64,000 nt of DNA from an uncultured Clostridia bacterium (GCA_944386685.1 CALXCA010000007.1:1-64000), one strand, 5' to 3'; positions 8,308-16,862 are shown, counted from the first letter of the stretch. Made by a program: numbers and translations. Notes: generated by a model from the letters alone, not told the origin.

Positions 8308-10365
8308 ATGAGAAATTCAAAAGAAACTAGAAAAAACGAACTAAATAGCAAAAAAAATAAAAGAAACAAACTAATAAGAAAAGATACAAAAAAAGGAACA
8401 ACAATAATAGAATTTAATTTAAGTAAAGCAGTAATAATGCTAATAATAATAGGAGTAGTATTAGCGGGCTTACTAACAAAAGAGATAGTAACAACAATAA
8501 TAGAAGTAAATAAAACAGAACTGTTAGCAAATGAAGATGTAAATAATAAAGAAAATGGCACAGAAAATACGGGAAATGGAGAAACAGAAAGTGCAGGAAA
8601 AGACCAAAATGAAAATTCAACAAATTCAGTAAATGGAGAAGATGGAGAAGAACAAAATGAAGCAGATTTACAAACATCAAGAAGTATGAATGGAGACTTA
8701 GGGTATATAAGTTCAATAGACACAAAAGAAGTAAAAACAGGAACAGGACCATTTGATAAAGATGATGAACCAGGAAATGATTCATCAGAAGATAATGATG
8801 TAGTGCGCTCGTTTGACCAAATAACATGGACATACCAACTAAACTTTTCATTAAAAGAGCCAGACTCAGGAACAAGTTTAAAAGGAGGAGTAATACAAAT
8901 AACAGCAAGTTTACCAGAAGAACTAGCAAATATAGTAGAATGGGATATAGAGTCAATGAAATGGCTAAGTAATGGAAACTTAAGTGAAGATGGAATAAGC
9001 TTATCTGGAGAATACAGCATGAGTGAGGAAATAGTAACAATACCAGGAAACCAAGAAGTAATATTTGTATTAAAAGTAAAAAATGCAGTAAATGGAACAA
9101 AAATACAACCAAGTTTTACATTTATGCTAGAGGGAAATGAAGAGAATGAGAAAAAAGAGGTAACATCCCCAAAAGAAATAACAGTAAGTGCAACAGGAAG
9201 ATATAATATACAATTACATGACAATACAGAGGATTTATCAAATAAAGCAACAGTAGATTATGGAGAAGGAGAAGTAACAGGAAGAATGTATGGATATGGA
9301 TTTACAGTACAATTATATAATAATGAATATAGTGAAGAAGAAAATCCATATTCAAAAGGACTAAAAGGAATAGAATATCCAAAAGGAGAAATAAGTTTTG
9401 ATATAAACTTAAAATTAGAAAGAAGTGAATTTGGTTCAAATGAGTTAAAAGATATAACAGAAGAAGCAACACCAATATTATGGAATTATAGAGTAAATAA
9501 TTGGGATACTAATGATTTATCTGGAAGTATAAAAGATAGAGATATGTATTATAGTAGCAAAAGTTATAGTATTTATGATAAGGGCTTACCTTTAGGAATT
9601 TTAGATGATGAAAGGTATTATTCAACATATAATTCTGGAGATATAAAGATAGAACAAGATGGTTCAATATTACATGTTACAATAAATAATTATGAAATAG
9701 ATGGGGAATTTCCAATGTATAATTGTGTTTGGAATGGCACAATATTTGAAGATAGAAAAAGAATATATACAGACAACATAGGAACATTTAGTGTAGGATA
9801 TATGCAAATATTTGTACCAGATGCAGAAGCAAGTACAATAGAAGATAGAAATTATTATTTAACAGTATCAGATAATAATATGAAAGTACAAAAAAATACA
9901 CAATTAGAAATATTAGAGCAAATGAATCAAGAAGATGATACTATTAAGACATCACATGTGATATACAAACAAGGAATATATGGTCAAACAATAAGTATAT
10001 ATAATAAAAACTTTCAAATAGGATCTGCAGAATCTAAATGGGGAAAAGGAGATAGCAAAGTGAATATTGGTGATATTTTAGGAATGGAATTTACTTTTTC
10101 TATGAATTCAAGTAATGATATCGATGTATGTAGTGCGAATAAATTTATAAAGTTTGATGGAGATGCATTTGAACCAATATATTTTGATGATGGTAGTAAA
10201 TATAAATTAGCTGCTATGAATGGCAACACAGAAATTAGATTATGGTATGTAACGAAAAGTGATGGAAGCAATTGGATAAGTCAAGAAGATATGAATAATG
10301 GAAACATAGAAGATATGGAGATATATGAAACAATTGAAGAAATACCCAACGAGAAATCTGGATAA
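8308..10365 (+). CDS. Large surface protein, N-terminal part of a frameshifted gene
   Basis: Cell-surface protein with a basic N-terminus, one hydrophobic segment (about residues 45-70), an acidic Asn/Glu-rich linker, then an extracellular region with beta-rich segments. The frame closes at 10363. The -1 frame, open from 10338, continues at once with a CnaB-like stretch (IWIKLYKENENKE, YYEFTHLPAENYVV) and then joins the segment at 10695-11522. One lost base, or two gained, near 10342-10360 explains the break; an intact product would be about 1071 aa. There is no slippery heptamer at the junction. The start ATG has AAAGGAAAGTG upstream. Expression probably depends on the leader at 7774-8194. 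Confidence 0.75.
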   Translation: MRNSKETRKNELNSKKNKRNKLIRKDTKKGTTIIEFNLSKAVIMLIIIGVVLAGLLTKEIVTTIIEVNKTELLANEDVNNKENGTENTGNGETESAGKDQNENSTNSVNGEDGEEQNEADLQTSRSMNGDLGYISSIDTKEVKTGTGPFDKDDEPGNDSSEDNDVVRSFDQITWTYQLNFSLKEPDSGTSLKGGVIQITASLPEELANIVEWDIESMKWLSNGNLSEDGISLSGEYSMSEEIVTIPGNQEVIFVLKVKNAVNGTKIQPSFTFMLEGNEENEKKEVTSPKEITVSATGRYNIQLHDNTEDLSNKATVDYGEGEVTGRMYGYGFTVQLYNNEYSEEENPYSKGLKGIEYPKGEISFDINLKLERSEFGSNELKDITEEATPILWNYRVNNWDTNDLSGSIKDRDMYYSSKSYSIYDKGLPLGILDDERYYSTYNSGDIKIEQDGSILHVTINNYEIDGEFPMYNCVWNGTIFEDRKRIYTDNIGTFSVGYMQIFVPDAEASTIEDRNYYLTVSDNNMKVQKNTQLEILEQMNQEDDTIKTSHVIYKQGIYGQTISIYNKNFQIGSAESKWGKGDSKVNIGDILGMEFTFSMNSSNDIDVCSANKFIKFDGDAFEPIYFDDGSKYKLAAMNGNTEIRLWYVTKSDGSNWISQEDMNNGNIEDMEIYETIEEIPNEKSG

Positions 10366-10694
10366 AACTATATAAAGAAAATGAAAATAAAGAATTAGAA
10401 GAAGTAACAAATGTAGATGGAGAGAAAGTTGAAGCAATAAATCCAGACGAGACAGGATATTACGAATTTACACACTTACCGGCAGAAAATTATGTAGTAA
10501 AAATAGAATATAATGGAGAAAAATACAAATTAGTAGAAAAAGAAATAGGCTCAAATACAGAAATAAATAGTAAATTTGAGATAGAGACCAATACAAGTAT
10601 AGAAGAAAGTACCCAAAATGAGCAAAACTCAAATTGGGTAACAGAGATAGGAAAAACAGACTTAATAGAAAAGCTAAATGATAGTTCAAATTAT

Positions 10695-11522
10695 ATGATA
10701 AAAGAAGAAAATGTAAATGCAGGATTAAAAGAAAAAATAAACTTAGAATTTACAAAAGTAGCAGAAGAAGACCATACAGACAAAATAGGAGGAACAGAAT
10801 TTAAGTTATACAAATTAGTATGTACAGAACATGAAGAAGGATACCATGATACAGAATTAATTGATTCACAAAATATAGAAAAAATAGAAAGTAGCAGTAA
10901 TAGTAATAATACAGATAACACAAATAGTACAGAAAATTTAGACAACAACTGTTGGCAACTAGTAGACACACAAACAAGTAAAATAGCAATAACAAACGAA
11001 AATCAAGGAACAGTAAAATTCGAAGATTTAGAAATAAACCAAGAATACAGATTAGTAGAAACAAAAGCCTCAATAAACAGAATAAAACCAGAGGGACAAT
11101 GGAAAATAGAATTTTCACTTATAGATGAAAGAGAAATACAAGAGAATGCAAACTTAGTAAAAGAAAAAATTCAAGAAAATATTAAAAATATAGAAACAAA
11201 TAATATAGAAACTCAAGAAAACAATACAGAAAGTGAAAATTCAGACACAGAACAAAATGCTGAAATAACAAAGATAAACAATGGAGTAGAAATAAAAATA
11301 GAATCAATAGGAGAAAAAGAGCCACCAGCATTTGCAATAACAAAAAATGGAGAAACAGGAATAATAGAAGAACTATTATTACCAAACAGAGCATATTTCC
11401 AATTTCCAGCCAGTGGAAGTATAGGAAGTAAAACAATATATCAAGTTGGAATAGCAATATTAATATTAGGAATATTTCTACTAATTATAAGAAATAAAAA
11501 TTTAGTAAAGAACAAAAAGTGA
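10695..11522 (+). CDS. C-terminal part of the frameshifted surface protein, cell-wall anchored
   Basis: This is the continuation of the gene at 8308 in the -1 frame. The frame is open from 10338, and the ATG at 10695 has no ribosome-binding site, so independent translation is unlikely. It carries CnaB-like beta domains (INLEFTKVAE, GTEFKLYKL, ...YRLVETKAS). It ends with a variant sorting signal: FPASG, a hydrophobic helix (YQVGIAILILGIFLLII) and a basic tail. A sortase would cleave at that motif, but none is encoded in the window. Confidence 0.7.
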   Translation: MIKEENVNAGLKEKINLEFTKVAEEDHTDKIGGTEFKLYKLVCTEHEEGYHDTELIDSQNIEKIESSSNSNNTDNTNSTENLDNNCWQLVDTQTSKIAITNENQGTVKFEDLEINQEYRLVETKASINRIKPEGQWKIEFSLIDEREIQENANLVKEKIQENIKNIETNNIETQENNTESENSDTEQNAEITKINNGVEIKIESIGEKEPPAFAITKNGETGIIEELLLPNRAYFQFPASGSIGSKTIYQVGIAILILGIFLLIIRNKNLVKNKK

Positions 11523-11545
11523 TTTTGTTTTGGAGTATAGTTGGG

Positions 11546-11582
11546 GTCGGTCCTAAATCAAACCAATATATTAAAGTTGTAT
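11546..11582 (+). repeat. Left inverted repeat of the HNH/MNT segment
   Basis: GGGGTCGGTCCTAAATCAAA continuing CCAATATATT is the reverse complement of 13009-13043 with one or two differences. The two copies bracket the HNH gene, the MNT gene and a truncated HEPN gene (about 1.5 kb). Confidence 0.85.
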
Positions 11583-11659
11583 CACACTTTCCTGACCATA
11601 TTCAACTTTCTTATACACTTTTTCAAGAAACAAGAAAAAATTGCTTATTTATTTTTATA

Positions 11660-11688
11660 TTGACTTAATTAAAAATTTATAATATATT
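11660..11688 (+). promoter_or_regulatory. Probable promoter of the HNH gene
   Basis: TTGACT (11660) and TATATT (11683), spaced 17 bp, about 27 bp before the start codon at 11715. Confidence 0.55.
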
Positions 11689-11714
11689 ATAAAAAAAGTA
11701 AAGGAGGTTTTTTG

Positions 11715-12377
11715 ATGATTATCGAAATTCCAAAAGGCTATACTTATATGAAAGAAGGAAATATTATTGCATTTGAAGAAAATGGAATATTAAAAATGCA
11801 AAGACGGCATGGCAAATTTGATGAAATTATGTATGATGTAACATATCAGCAGAAAGGAAGAGATAAATGTTACTATTGTGGACGAAATAGAAATGAGAAT
11901 CAGCTATTAAAAATAACATTAGACCATATTTATCCAAGATCTTTAGGAGGACCAACAATACCGCCCAATTTAATTCCAGCGTGTAGAAAATGTAATTCTT
12001 TGAAAGAAAACATGACACCAGAACAATTTAGAGCATATAGAAAAATTAAAGGAGAACAACAAAAAGATCTATTTCGAAAGGAATATTTTAGAACTAAATA
12101 TTTTCAAGAGAGATGGGTACATATTTTACCAGAAGAATGGATAAGTCAAACAACAATTTCTGATTTATTAGTATCAATAGATTTACATGATACTAGTACA
12201 ATAAAATACAAACGGACAAAAGAGTATTATGCTAGATGTCAACAATTTCCAAGCCCAATTATAATTGATTGTCATGGTTTTGTGTTAGATGGTTTTACAA
12301 TAGTTTTGTACGCCAAAAATAATAGAATTAAAGAAATTCCAACAATTGTTCTAGAAAATGTAGAAGTAATATTTTAA
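11715..12377 (+). CDS. HNH endonuclease with C-terminal ParB-like region
   Basis: A 220-aa protein. Residues around 45-100 form an HNH/zinc-ribbon nuclease domain: CYYCG, then LDHIYPRSLGG (catalytic His), NLIPACRKCNSLK. The C-terminal part (IIIDCHGFVLDGFTIVLYAK, then NRIKEIPTIVLENV) resembles the ParB/Srx nuclease-like fold but lacks the usual DGxxR arginine. The start ATG follows AAGGAGG; an in-frame TTG lies one codon upstream. The gene uses CGG arginine codons twice, unlike its neighbours, which suggests transfer. Its 3' end and flank are duplicated at 6507-6742. A role in mobility or defence is possible but not shown. Confidence 0.8.
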   Translation: MIIEIPKGYTYMKEGNIIAFEENGILKMQRRHGKFDEIMYDVTYQQKGRDKCYYCGRNRNENQLLKITLDHIYPRSLGGPTIPPNLIPACRKCNSLKENMTPEQFRAYRKIKGEQQKDLFRKEYFRTKYFQERWVHILPEEWISQTTISDLLVSIDLHDTSTIKYKRTKEYYARCQQFPSPIIIDCHGFVLDGFTIVLYAKNNRIKEIPTIVLENVEVIF

Positions 12378-12404
12378 TAGCAAGGGCATTATAAATAAAT
12401 GCCT

Positions 12405-12454
12405 AAAAAAGAAATTAAGATTTTCTATTAATAAGAAAATCTTAATTTCTTTTT
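12405..12454 (+). terminator. Intrinsic terminator of the HNH gene
   Basis: AAAGAAATTAAGATTTTCT paired with AGAAAATCTTAATTTCTTT plus T residues. The near-identical structure at 6602 follows the HNH 3' remnant. Confidence 0.85.
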
Positions 12455-12464
12455 ATACAATATA

Positions 12465-12537
12465 AAACAATATCCAACTTTAGTTTTCGCAAGCTAAAGT
12501 GAAAATAAAATTTTAAATATAAAAATTTTATTTTTTA
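12465..12537 (+). repeat. Dispersed repeat R1, diverged copy
   Basis: AACAATAT, a compact perfect hairpin ACTTTAG-TTTTCGCAAG-CTAAAGT, then the palindrome around AAATTTTAAATATAAAAATTT. It ends at the 3' end of the MNT gene. Confidence 0.65.
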
Positions 12538-12849
12538 TCTAGAATATACAACTTCGCCATATTGTGAAATACTTTCTAAAAATCCACTTGGGTCATCTTC
12601 ATCAATTAGTAATACTGGCTCAATATCATTTGAAATAGATCTTCTTAATTTAAAAAGTTTTGCCATATCTTTTAGTATATCATCTGAAATACTACTTCTT
12701 GGCACTACAACTGCTACATCTATATCACTATCTTTTCTAAAATCTCCTCTCGCATAAGAGCCATATAAAATAATTTTATTTACAACCATATTTGAAACTA
12801 CTAACTTTGCATATTCTTCAACTAATCTTCTAACTTTTTCCTTATCCAT
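12535..12849 (-). CDS. MNT-type nucleotidyltransferase (HEPN/MNT antitoxin family)
   Basis: Protein of 104 aa with the minimal nucleotidyltransferase signature GSYARGDFRKDSDIDVAVV, containing the GSxxxG loop and the DxD metal-binding pair. Known relatives pair with HEPN RNases as antitoxins, some by adenylylating the toxin. It overlaps the 3' end of the HEPN remnant upstream by 28 bp, as expected for this operon, but that partner is truncated, so this is probably an orphan antitoxin. Confidence 0.85.
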   Translation of the reverse strand: MDKEKVRRLVEEYAKLVVSNMVVNKIILYGSYARGDFRKDSDIDVAVVVPRSSISDDILKDMAKLFKLRRSISNDIEPVLLIDEDDPSGFLESISQYGEVVYSR

Positions 12850-12974
12850 TTTACTAGTTCCTCCGTTTCCTTAATAATATCTTTGCATCTATTTTTATTC
12901 AAAGATTCGAATATCTCTTGTTTTTGAGTTGGATATCTTGCTTCAATATTAAGTGGTGAAATAACATCCAAAAT
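12822..12974 (-). pseudogene. HEPN-domain toxin remnant (C-terminal half only)
   Basis: Codons from 12974 down read ILDVISPLNIEARYPTQ, then a helix ending VKWIRKKLED, typical of the C-terminal half of HEPN proteins paired with MNT antitoxins. Upstream, the frame runs directly into repeat sequence: residues MQYRVSDQMS come from the 34-bp segment 12975-13008 that is also found at 41 kb. The N-terminal helices and the expected RNase motif are missing, so the toxin should be inactive. Confidence 0.75.
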
Positions 12975-13100
12975 GCTCATTTGGTCGCTTACGCGGTATT
13001 GCAAAACACTTTATATATTGGTTTGATTTAGGACCGACCCCAGCAACAACAACTAGACAAAAAAGGGACCGACCCCAATAGAGAAAAGGACCGACCCCAA
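12975..13100. repeat. Repeat junction: 34-bp shared segment, inverted repeat and GACCGACCCC copies
   Basis: 12975-13008 (GCTCATTTGGTCGCTTACGC and onward to GCAAAAC) occurs reverse-complemented at about 41097-41131. 13009-13043 is the right inverted repeat matching 11546-11582. Three GACCGACCCC cores follow up to 13100. The whole looks like the remains of one or more insertions that truncated the HEPN gene. Confidence 0.8.
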
Positions 13101-13231
13101 CAATAATGCCAAATTTTCCAAAAGTTTTATATTGATTAAGACAAGCATTATGATATAATTAATATGTAAACTAAAAAAACAAAAAGTTTTTTCTCGTTTT
13201 TAAATATTTAATATATGAAAGGAAAATTTAA

Positions 13232-13858
13232 ATGGTAAAAAATATAAATACAATAAAATTAATAATATTAATTTCTATATTAATAATATTAATATTTTCA
13301 TTTACTAAAACAAATTCATATGCAAACATTACACAAGAAAGCAATACAGCTGATATTATAGCAAGCAAAATAGAAGCAGGAGTTAAAGTTTATGCTTATA
13401 GATTAACAACAGTAAATTATGATTATTTAGCAAATCAACCAATTTCTCCTCCATATGAATGGGTAGAAAATGTAAAAAAATGGTTAGAAATATCATATCC
13501 AGAATATGTTGATACAGAAAAATTTGCAGAAAAAGTAAAAAATCATGATACATCCAAAAAATTTTATAGTGAATTAATTTCAAAGATAAAAGATGAAACA
13601 ATAAAATTAACTCCATTAGAAAAAGAAGTATCAGGAGAGGCACAATACCCAGTGACTAATCAAAATTTAACAGGTTCTGTCACATTTGAAAATTTAGAAA
13701 TGGGAACATATTTAATACTAATTGAAAATGGCTATAGAGTTTATTTGCCATCAATAGTAAATTTAACTCCAGAATTTAATGAAGAAACCAAAGAATGGGA
13801 ACTTAATAATCAACAAGTTTTAATAAAATCTACAAATCCACAAATAAAAAAATGGTAA
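13232..13858 (+). CDS. Pilin-like surface protein, N-terminal part (split at an A7 tract)
   Basis: Exported protein with an N-terminal hydrophobic signal segment (LIILISILIILIFSF, then TNSYA) and a first pilin-type domain containing GAxx-like VKVYAYRLTT and ENLEMGTYLILIENGYRVYL, similar to the N-domain of SpaA/isopeptide-forming pilins. It ends ...NPQIKKW and stops at 13856. The reading continues naturally in the -1 frame (KMVTNDTLQ... FTIEADIPTY), the usual start of the second pilin domain. The break is at A_AAA_AAA (13845-13851). The ribosome-binding site is AAAGGA. Confidence 0.8.
   Translation: MVKNINTIKLIILISILIILIFSFTKTNSYANITQESNTADIIASKIEAGVKVYAYRLTTVNYDYLANQPISPPYEWVENVKKWLEISYPEYVDTEKFAEKVKNHDTSKKFYSELISKIKDETIKLTPLEKEVSGEAQYPVTNQNLTGSVTFENLEMGTYLILIENGYRVYLPSIVNLTPEFNEETKEWELNNQQVLIKSTNPQIKKW
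13845..13851 (+). other. A7 slippery/contingency tract joining the two pilin halves
   Basis: In the upstream frame the codons are ATA AAA AAA TGG TAA. The heptamer A AAA AAA fits the X XXY YYZ pattern for -1 ribosomal slippage. A -1 slip gives ...KK followed by ATG GTA ACT, exactly entering the downstream ORF. An eighth A in the DNA would also join the frames. A weak GGTA/TACC hairpin lies just downstream. Confidence 0.6.
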
Positions 13859-14823
13859 CTAATGATACCTTACAAAAAGACAATTATAGTACAAAAGATA
13901 TAATATCATTTACAATAGAAGCAGATATACCAACATATTTAAATTCTAGTATTTCTAATGACTATTTTATTAGTGACAAATTAAGTAATGGGCTAATTTT
14001 AGATAATAAAAGCATAAAAGTTTATGGAAAAAAAGAAAATTCACCAAAAGAAGAACTAAAAGAACAAATAGATTTTATATTAACAACAGAATCTGCACAT
14101 AGACCAAATTCAGAAAATATTCCAGTAGATTTTTGTATTGAATTTATTTATAGTCAAATAAATCAGTTTGATAAAATAATTGTAGAATACAATGCAAGTT
14201 TAGCTAAAAATAATTCAACAATAATAGGAGGAGCAGGTAATATAAATAAAGCATATATGGATTATAGTAATAATCCATATGAACAAAATAGTATGCAAAG
14301 TCAAGAGAGTGGCGATATAAAGGTATATACATATGGAATAGAAATATTAAAAATAGATAAAATATCACAAGAGCCATTAAAAGGTGCTGAATTTGAAATA
14401 TCTTTAAACAATGAAAAACTATATTTCATAAAATCAGATGATGGTAAATATTATCAAGCAAGTAAAGAAGATGTTGGAGCAACTCAAACACTAATTGTAG
14501 ATGATAATGGGAACTTAATTATATATGGATTAGACTCTGGAGAATATAGATTAACAGAAACAAAAGCTCCTACTGGTTATAATAAAGCAACAAACTCAGT
14601 CCCAATTACATTATCAGACAATGACTGTAATGGTGTTTTAGATAATTCACAAGTAACAACAGGAATTGTAAAAATATCATTTCCAAATAGTCAAAACTTT
14701 CAGATGCCTGTTACAGGTGGAATTGGAACACTTATGTTTGTAATAAGTGGAATTATATTTATGGCAATAGGATTTGTATTACTATCTATTTTAATAAAAA
14801 ATATAATTTTAGAAAACACTTGA
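13852..14823 (+). CDS. Pilin-like surface protein, C-terminal part with sorting signal
   Basis: Second half of the pilin-like protein: a pilin D2-like domain (IISFTIEADIPTYL), then a CnaB domain with IEILKIDKIS (isopeptide lysine), LKGAEFEI and YRLTETKAPTGYN (acidic partner). It ends with the wall-sorting signal MPVTGG, a hydrophobic helix and a short tail. Its first ATG overlaps the upstream stop, so coupled reinitiation is conceivable, but the product would lack a signal peptide. The fused protein would be about 530 aa. No sortase gene is nearby. Confidence 0.8.
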   Translation: MVTNDTLQKDNYSTKDIISFTIEADIPTYLNSSISNDYFISDKLSNGLILDNKSIKVYGKKENSPKEELKEQIDFILTTESAHRPNSENIPVDFCIEFIYSQINQFDKIIVEYNASLAKNNSTIIGGAGNINKAYMDYSNNPYEQNSMQSQESGDIKVYTYGIEILKIDKISQEPLKGAEFEISLNNEKLYFIKSDDGKYYQASKEDVGATQTLIVDDNGNLIIYGLDSGEYRLTETKAPTGYNKATNSVPITLSDNDCNGVLDNSQVTTGIVKISFPNSQNFQMPVTGGIGTLMFVISGIIFMAIGFVLLSILIKNIILENT

Positions 14824-15006
14824 AATTATAGAATTTTATAGATATAATAATGATACAATAAGAATTTAAGTTTTAAAAGTTTTATATATTTATACAATTG
14901 CTATCCCTTTGAGATTTTCTCCTTGTAGCCCTAAAACAAAAAAATAAAACTTTACTTAAAAATTTAATTAGAATACTAATTTTTATAAAAAATGGAGGTG
15001 AAAAAA

Positions 15007-15144
15007 ATGAAATATAGATGCATAGCATGTGGATATATATATGATGATAATGTAGAAGAAATAAAATTTGAAGACTTACCAGAAGATTGGGTTTGCCCAC
15101 TTTGTGGAGTAGGAAAAGATATGTTTGAAAAAGTAGAAGAATAA
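15007..15144 (+). CDS. Rubredoxin
   Basis: A 45-aa electron carrier with a single iron bound by four cysteines, visible as CIACGY near the N-terminus and CPLCGVGK near the C-terminus. It is slightly shorter than the usual 52-54 aa because the loop between the knuckles is short ([19 protein letters not shown]). An excellent ribosome-binding site, GGAGGTG, precedes the ATG. Rubredoxins of anaerobes donate electrons to peroxide- and oxygen-detoxifying enzymes. The next gene starts 19 bp downstream and may be co-transcribed. Confidence 0.93.
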   Translation: MKYRCIACGYIYDDNVEEIKFEDLPEDWVCPLCGVGKDMFEKVEE

Positions 15145-15163
15145 GTACTAATAGGAGGCAGTT

Positions 15164-15622
15164 ATGAATAGGTTAAAAACATTTGCAAAATATGCAATAT
15201 GGATTATATTATTTTGGATATTTTCAGATTTTTTTATAAATATGGCAATAATGACAACATATAAAAGTATAGATTTAGTTGGAGATAAACCAAATGGTAT
15301 AACAATTTCACAAATGCAAGCAACATCTGTAAATGGAAGAGCAAAAATATTGGTTAATGATTCTGGTCTAAGTGGAAAGTATATAAAACTAGATTTATAT
15401 TCAGATATAGACAATCATTTAGGAACACAATATATAGAAATTGGAAATGTTGCACCAGGAGAAACTAAAGAAATAGATACTTATTTTAAAATATCACAAG
15501 TAAAAAAATATGGAGTAAGTATACAAGATACAGCAGGAGAGTCTACAGAAGGCTTTATGGATACAGCAATGTCTGCAATAACAATATTCATATCTGCAAT
15601 TAATTTACTATTTGTATTATAA
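15164..15622 (+). CDS. Membrane-anchored hypothetical protein
   Basis: A 152-aa protein that I do not recognise. A hydrophobic segment near the N-terminus (YAIWIILFWIFSDFFINM) is followed by an extracytoplasmic beta-rich region (GKYIKLDLYSDIDNHLG, GNVAPGETKEID), and a hydrophobic C-terminal end (AITIFISAINLLFVL). It is preceded by AGGAGG and lies 19 bp after rubredoxin. Its stop codon is the last three bases of the left copy of an 8-bp duplication flanking the element at 15623. Confidence 0.65.
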   Translation: MNRLKTFAKYAIWIILFWIFSDFFINMAIMTTYKSIDLVGDKPNGITISQMQATSVNGRAKILVNDSGLSGKYIKLDLYSDIDNHLGTQYIEIGNVAPGETKEIDTYFKISQVKKYGVSIQDTAGESTEGFMDTAMSAITIFISAINLLFVL

Positions 15623-15861
15623 GTTCCAGTTCAGTAGGAAATTTTGATATATTAATAATTGCATAAATTTTTCGACTCAATACGGAAATATAAGAATTTC
15701 TAAAATAATTTTATGGCACCCTTTCACTTAGTCCTCGCTACGCTCGACGCGAACATTTTCCATAAAATTAATTTAAGAAATTCTAAATTTCCTCCAATCG
15801 CATTCAAAATTTATTTATTATTAATATATCAAAATTTCCTACTGAACTGGAACTATTATAA
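15615..15861. mobile_element. Long-hairpin miniature element with 8-bp target duplication
   Basis: The element (15623-15853, 231 bp) begins GTTCCAGTTCAGTAGGAAAT and ends with its reverse complement; the terminal 37 bp match exactly. Weaker pairing continues along both arms to a loop containing CTCGCTACGCTCG. It is flanked by the direct repeat TATTATAA (15615-15622 and 15854-15861), as expected after transposition. It has no ORF, so it would need a transposase in trans. Confidence 0.85.
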
Positions 15862-15956
15862 AGAACTTGATTTTAAAACAAGTTCTTTTTTCTTGCAATT
15901 ATACACAAAACGTGATAAAATAAGCACATATATTTAAATAAAAGGAGAGAAAAAAC

Positions 15957-16862
15957 ATGGGATTTTTCGATAAATTAAAACAAGGATTAACAAAAACAAA
16001 AGAATCTATAAATGATAAAATAAACAATGTATTCAGTAATTTTAGAAAAGTAGATGAAGAATTATTAGAAGAATTAGAAGAAGCACTTGTAATGTCAGAC
16101 ATAGGAATGGAAACATCAGTAAAAATTATAAACAATTTAAGAGAAAGAGTAAAAAAAGAAAAAATAGAAGAAAGTGAACAAGTTAAAGAAGCATTAAGAG
16201 AAGAGATAGAAAAAATTCTAGAAGAGCCTGATAATAGCTTAAAACTAGAAACAAAACCATCTGTAATTTTAGTAATTGGAGTAAATGGTGTTGGTAAAAC
16301 AACATCTATAGGGAAAATGGCAGCAAGACTTGCTAGAGACGGTAAAAAAGTTGTTGTTGCAGCAGCAGATACTTTTAGAGCTGCAGCAGTAGAACAATTA
16401 GAAGTTTGGGCTAAAAGAGCAGGAGCAGAAATAGTAAAAAGGCAAGAAGGTTCAGACCCTGCATCTGTAGTATATGAAGCAATAGATATTACAAAAAAAG
16501 AAAATGCAGATGTACTTATAATAGATACAGCAGGCAGATTGCATAATAAGAAATATTTAATGGATGAATTAAATAAAATACAAAAAGTTGTAAATAAAGA
16601 AATGCCAGAATCATCAAAAGAAGTATTATTAGTAATTGATGCTACAACAGGACAAAATGCAATTTCCCAAGTAAAAGCTTTTAAAGAACAAGCAGATATA
16701 ACAGGAATAGTATTAACAAAATTAGATGGAACTGCAAAAGGTGGAGTTGTTGTAGGAATTGTACAAGAAAATAATATACCAGTAAAATTTATTGGAGTTG
16801 GCGAACAAATAGATGATATGGAAATATTTAATGCAAAAGATTTTGCAAAAGCAATTATTTAA
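15957..16862 (+). CDS. ftsY: Signal recognition particle receptor FtsY
   Basis: SRP receptor GTPase at the inner face of the membrane, which delivers nascent membrane proteins to the translocon. 301 aa with the NG core and almost no acidic A domain. Motifs: GVNGVGKTTS (G1), DTFRAAAVEQL, DTAGRLHNK (G3), TKLDGTAKGG (G4) and GVGEQIDDM near the end. The ribosome-binding site is AAAGGAGAG. No SRP partner gene (ffh, ylxM) lies next to it. Confidence 0.96.
   Translation: MGFFDKLKQGLTKTKESINDKINNVFSNFRKVDEELLEELEEALVMSDIGMETSVKIINNLRERVKKEKIEESEQVKEALREEIEKILEEPDNSLKLETKPSVILVIGVNGVGKTTSIGKMAARLARDGKKVVVAAADTFRAAAVEQLEVWAKRAGAEIVKRQEGSDPASVVYEAIDITKKENADVLIIDTAGRLHNKKYLMDELNKIQKVVNKEMPESSKEVLLVIDATTGQNAISQVKAFKEQADITGIVLTKLDGTAKGGVVVGIVQENNIPVKFIGVGEQIDDMEIFNAKDFAKAII

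Noticed and set aside
8274-9224. Long open frame on the minus strand opposite the surface-protein gene
   Set aside because: It is a mirror of an A/G-rich coding strand (Ser/Phe/Leu-rich, no ribosome-binding site); many genes here cast such shadows.
10342-10365. Programmed -1 frameshift in the 8.3 kb surface protein
   Set aside because: There is no slippery heptamer in the overlap of the two frames, so a mutation, deletion junction or sequence error is more likely.
12822-13004. Complete 60-aa HEPN-type protein
   Set aside because: The first ten residues are encoded by a repeat also present at 41 kb, and the N-terminal half of the HEPN fold is missing.
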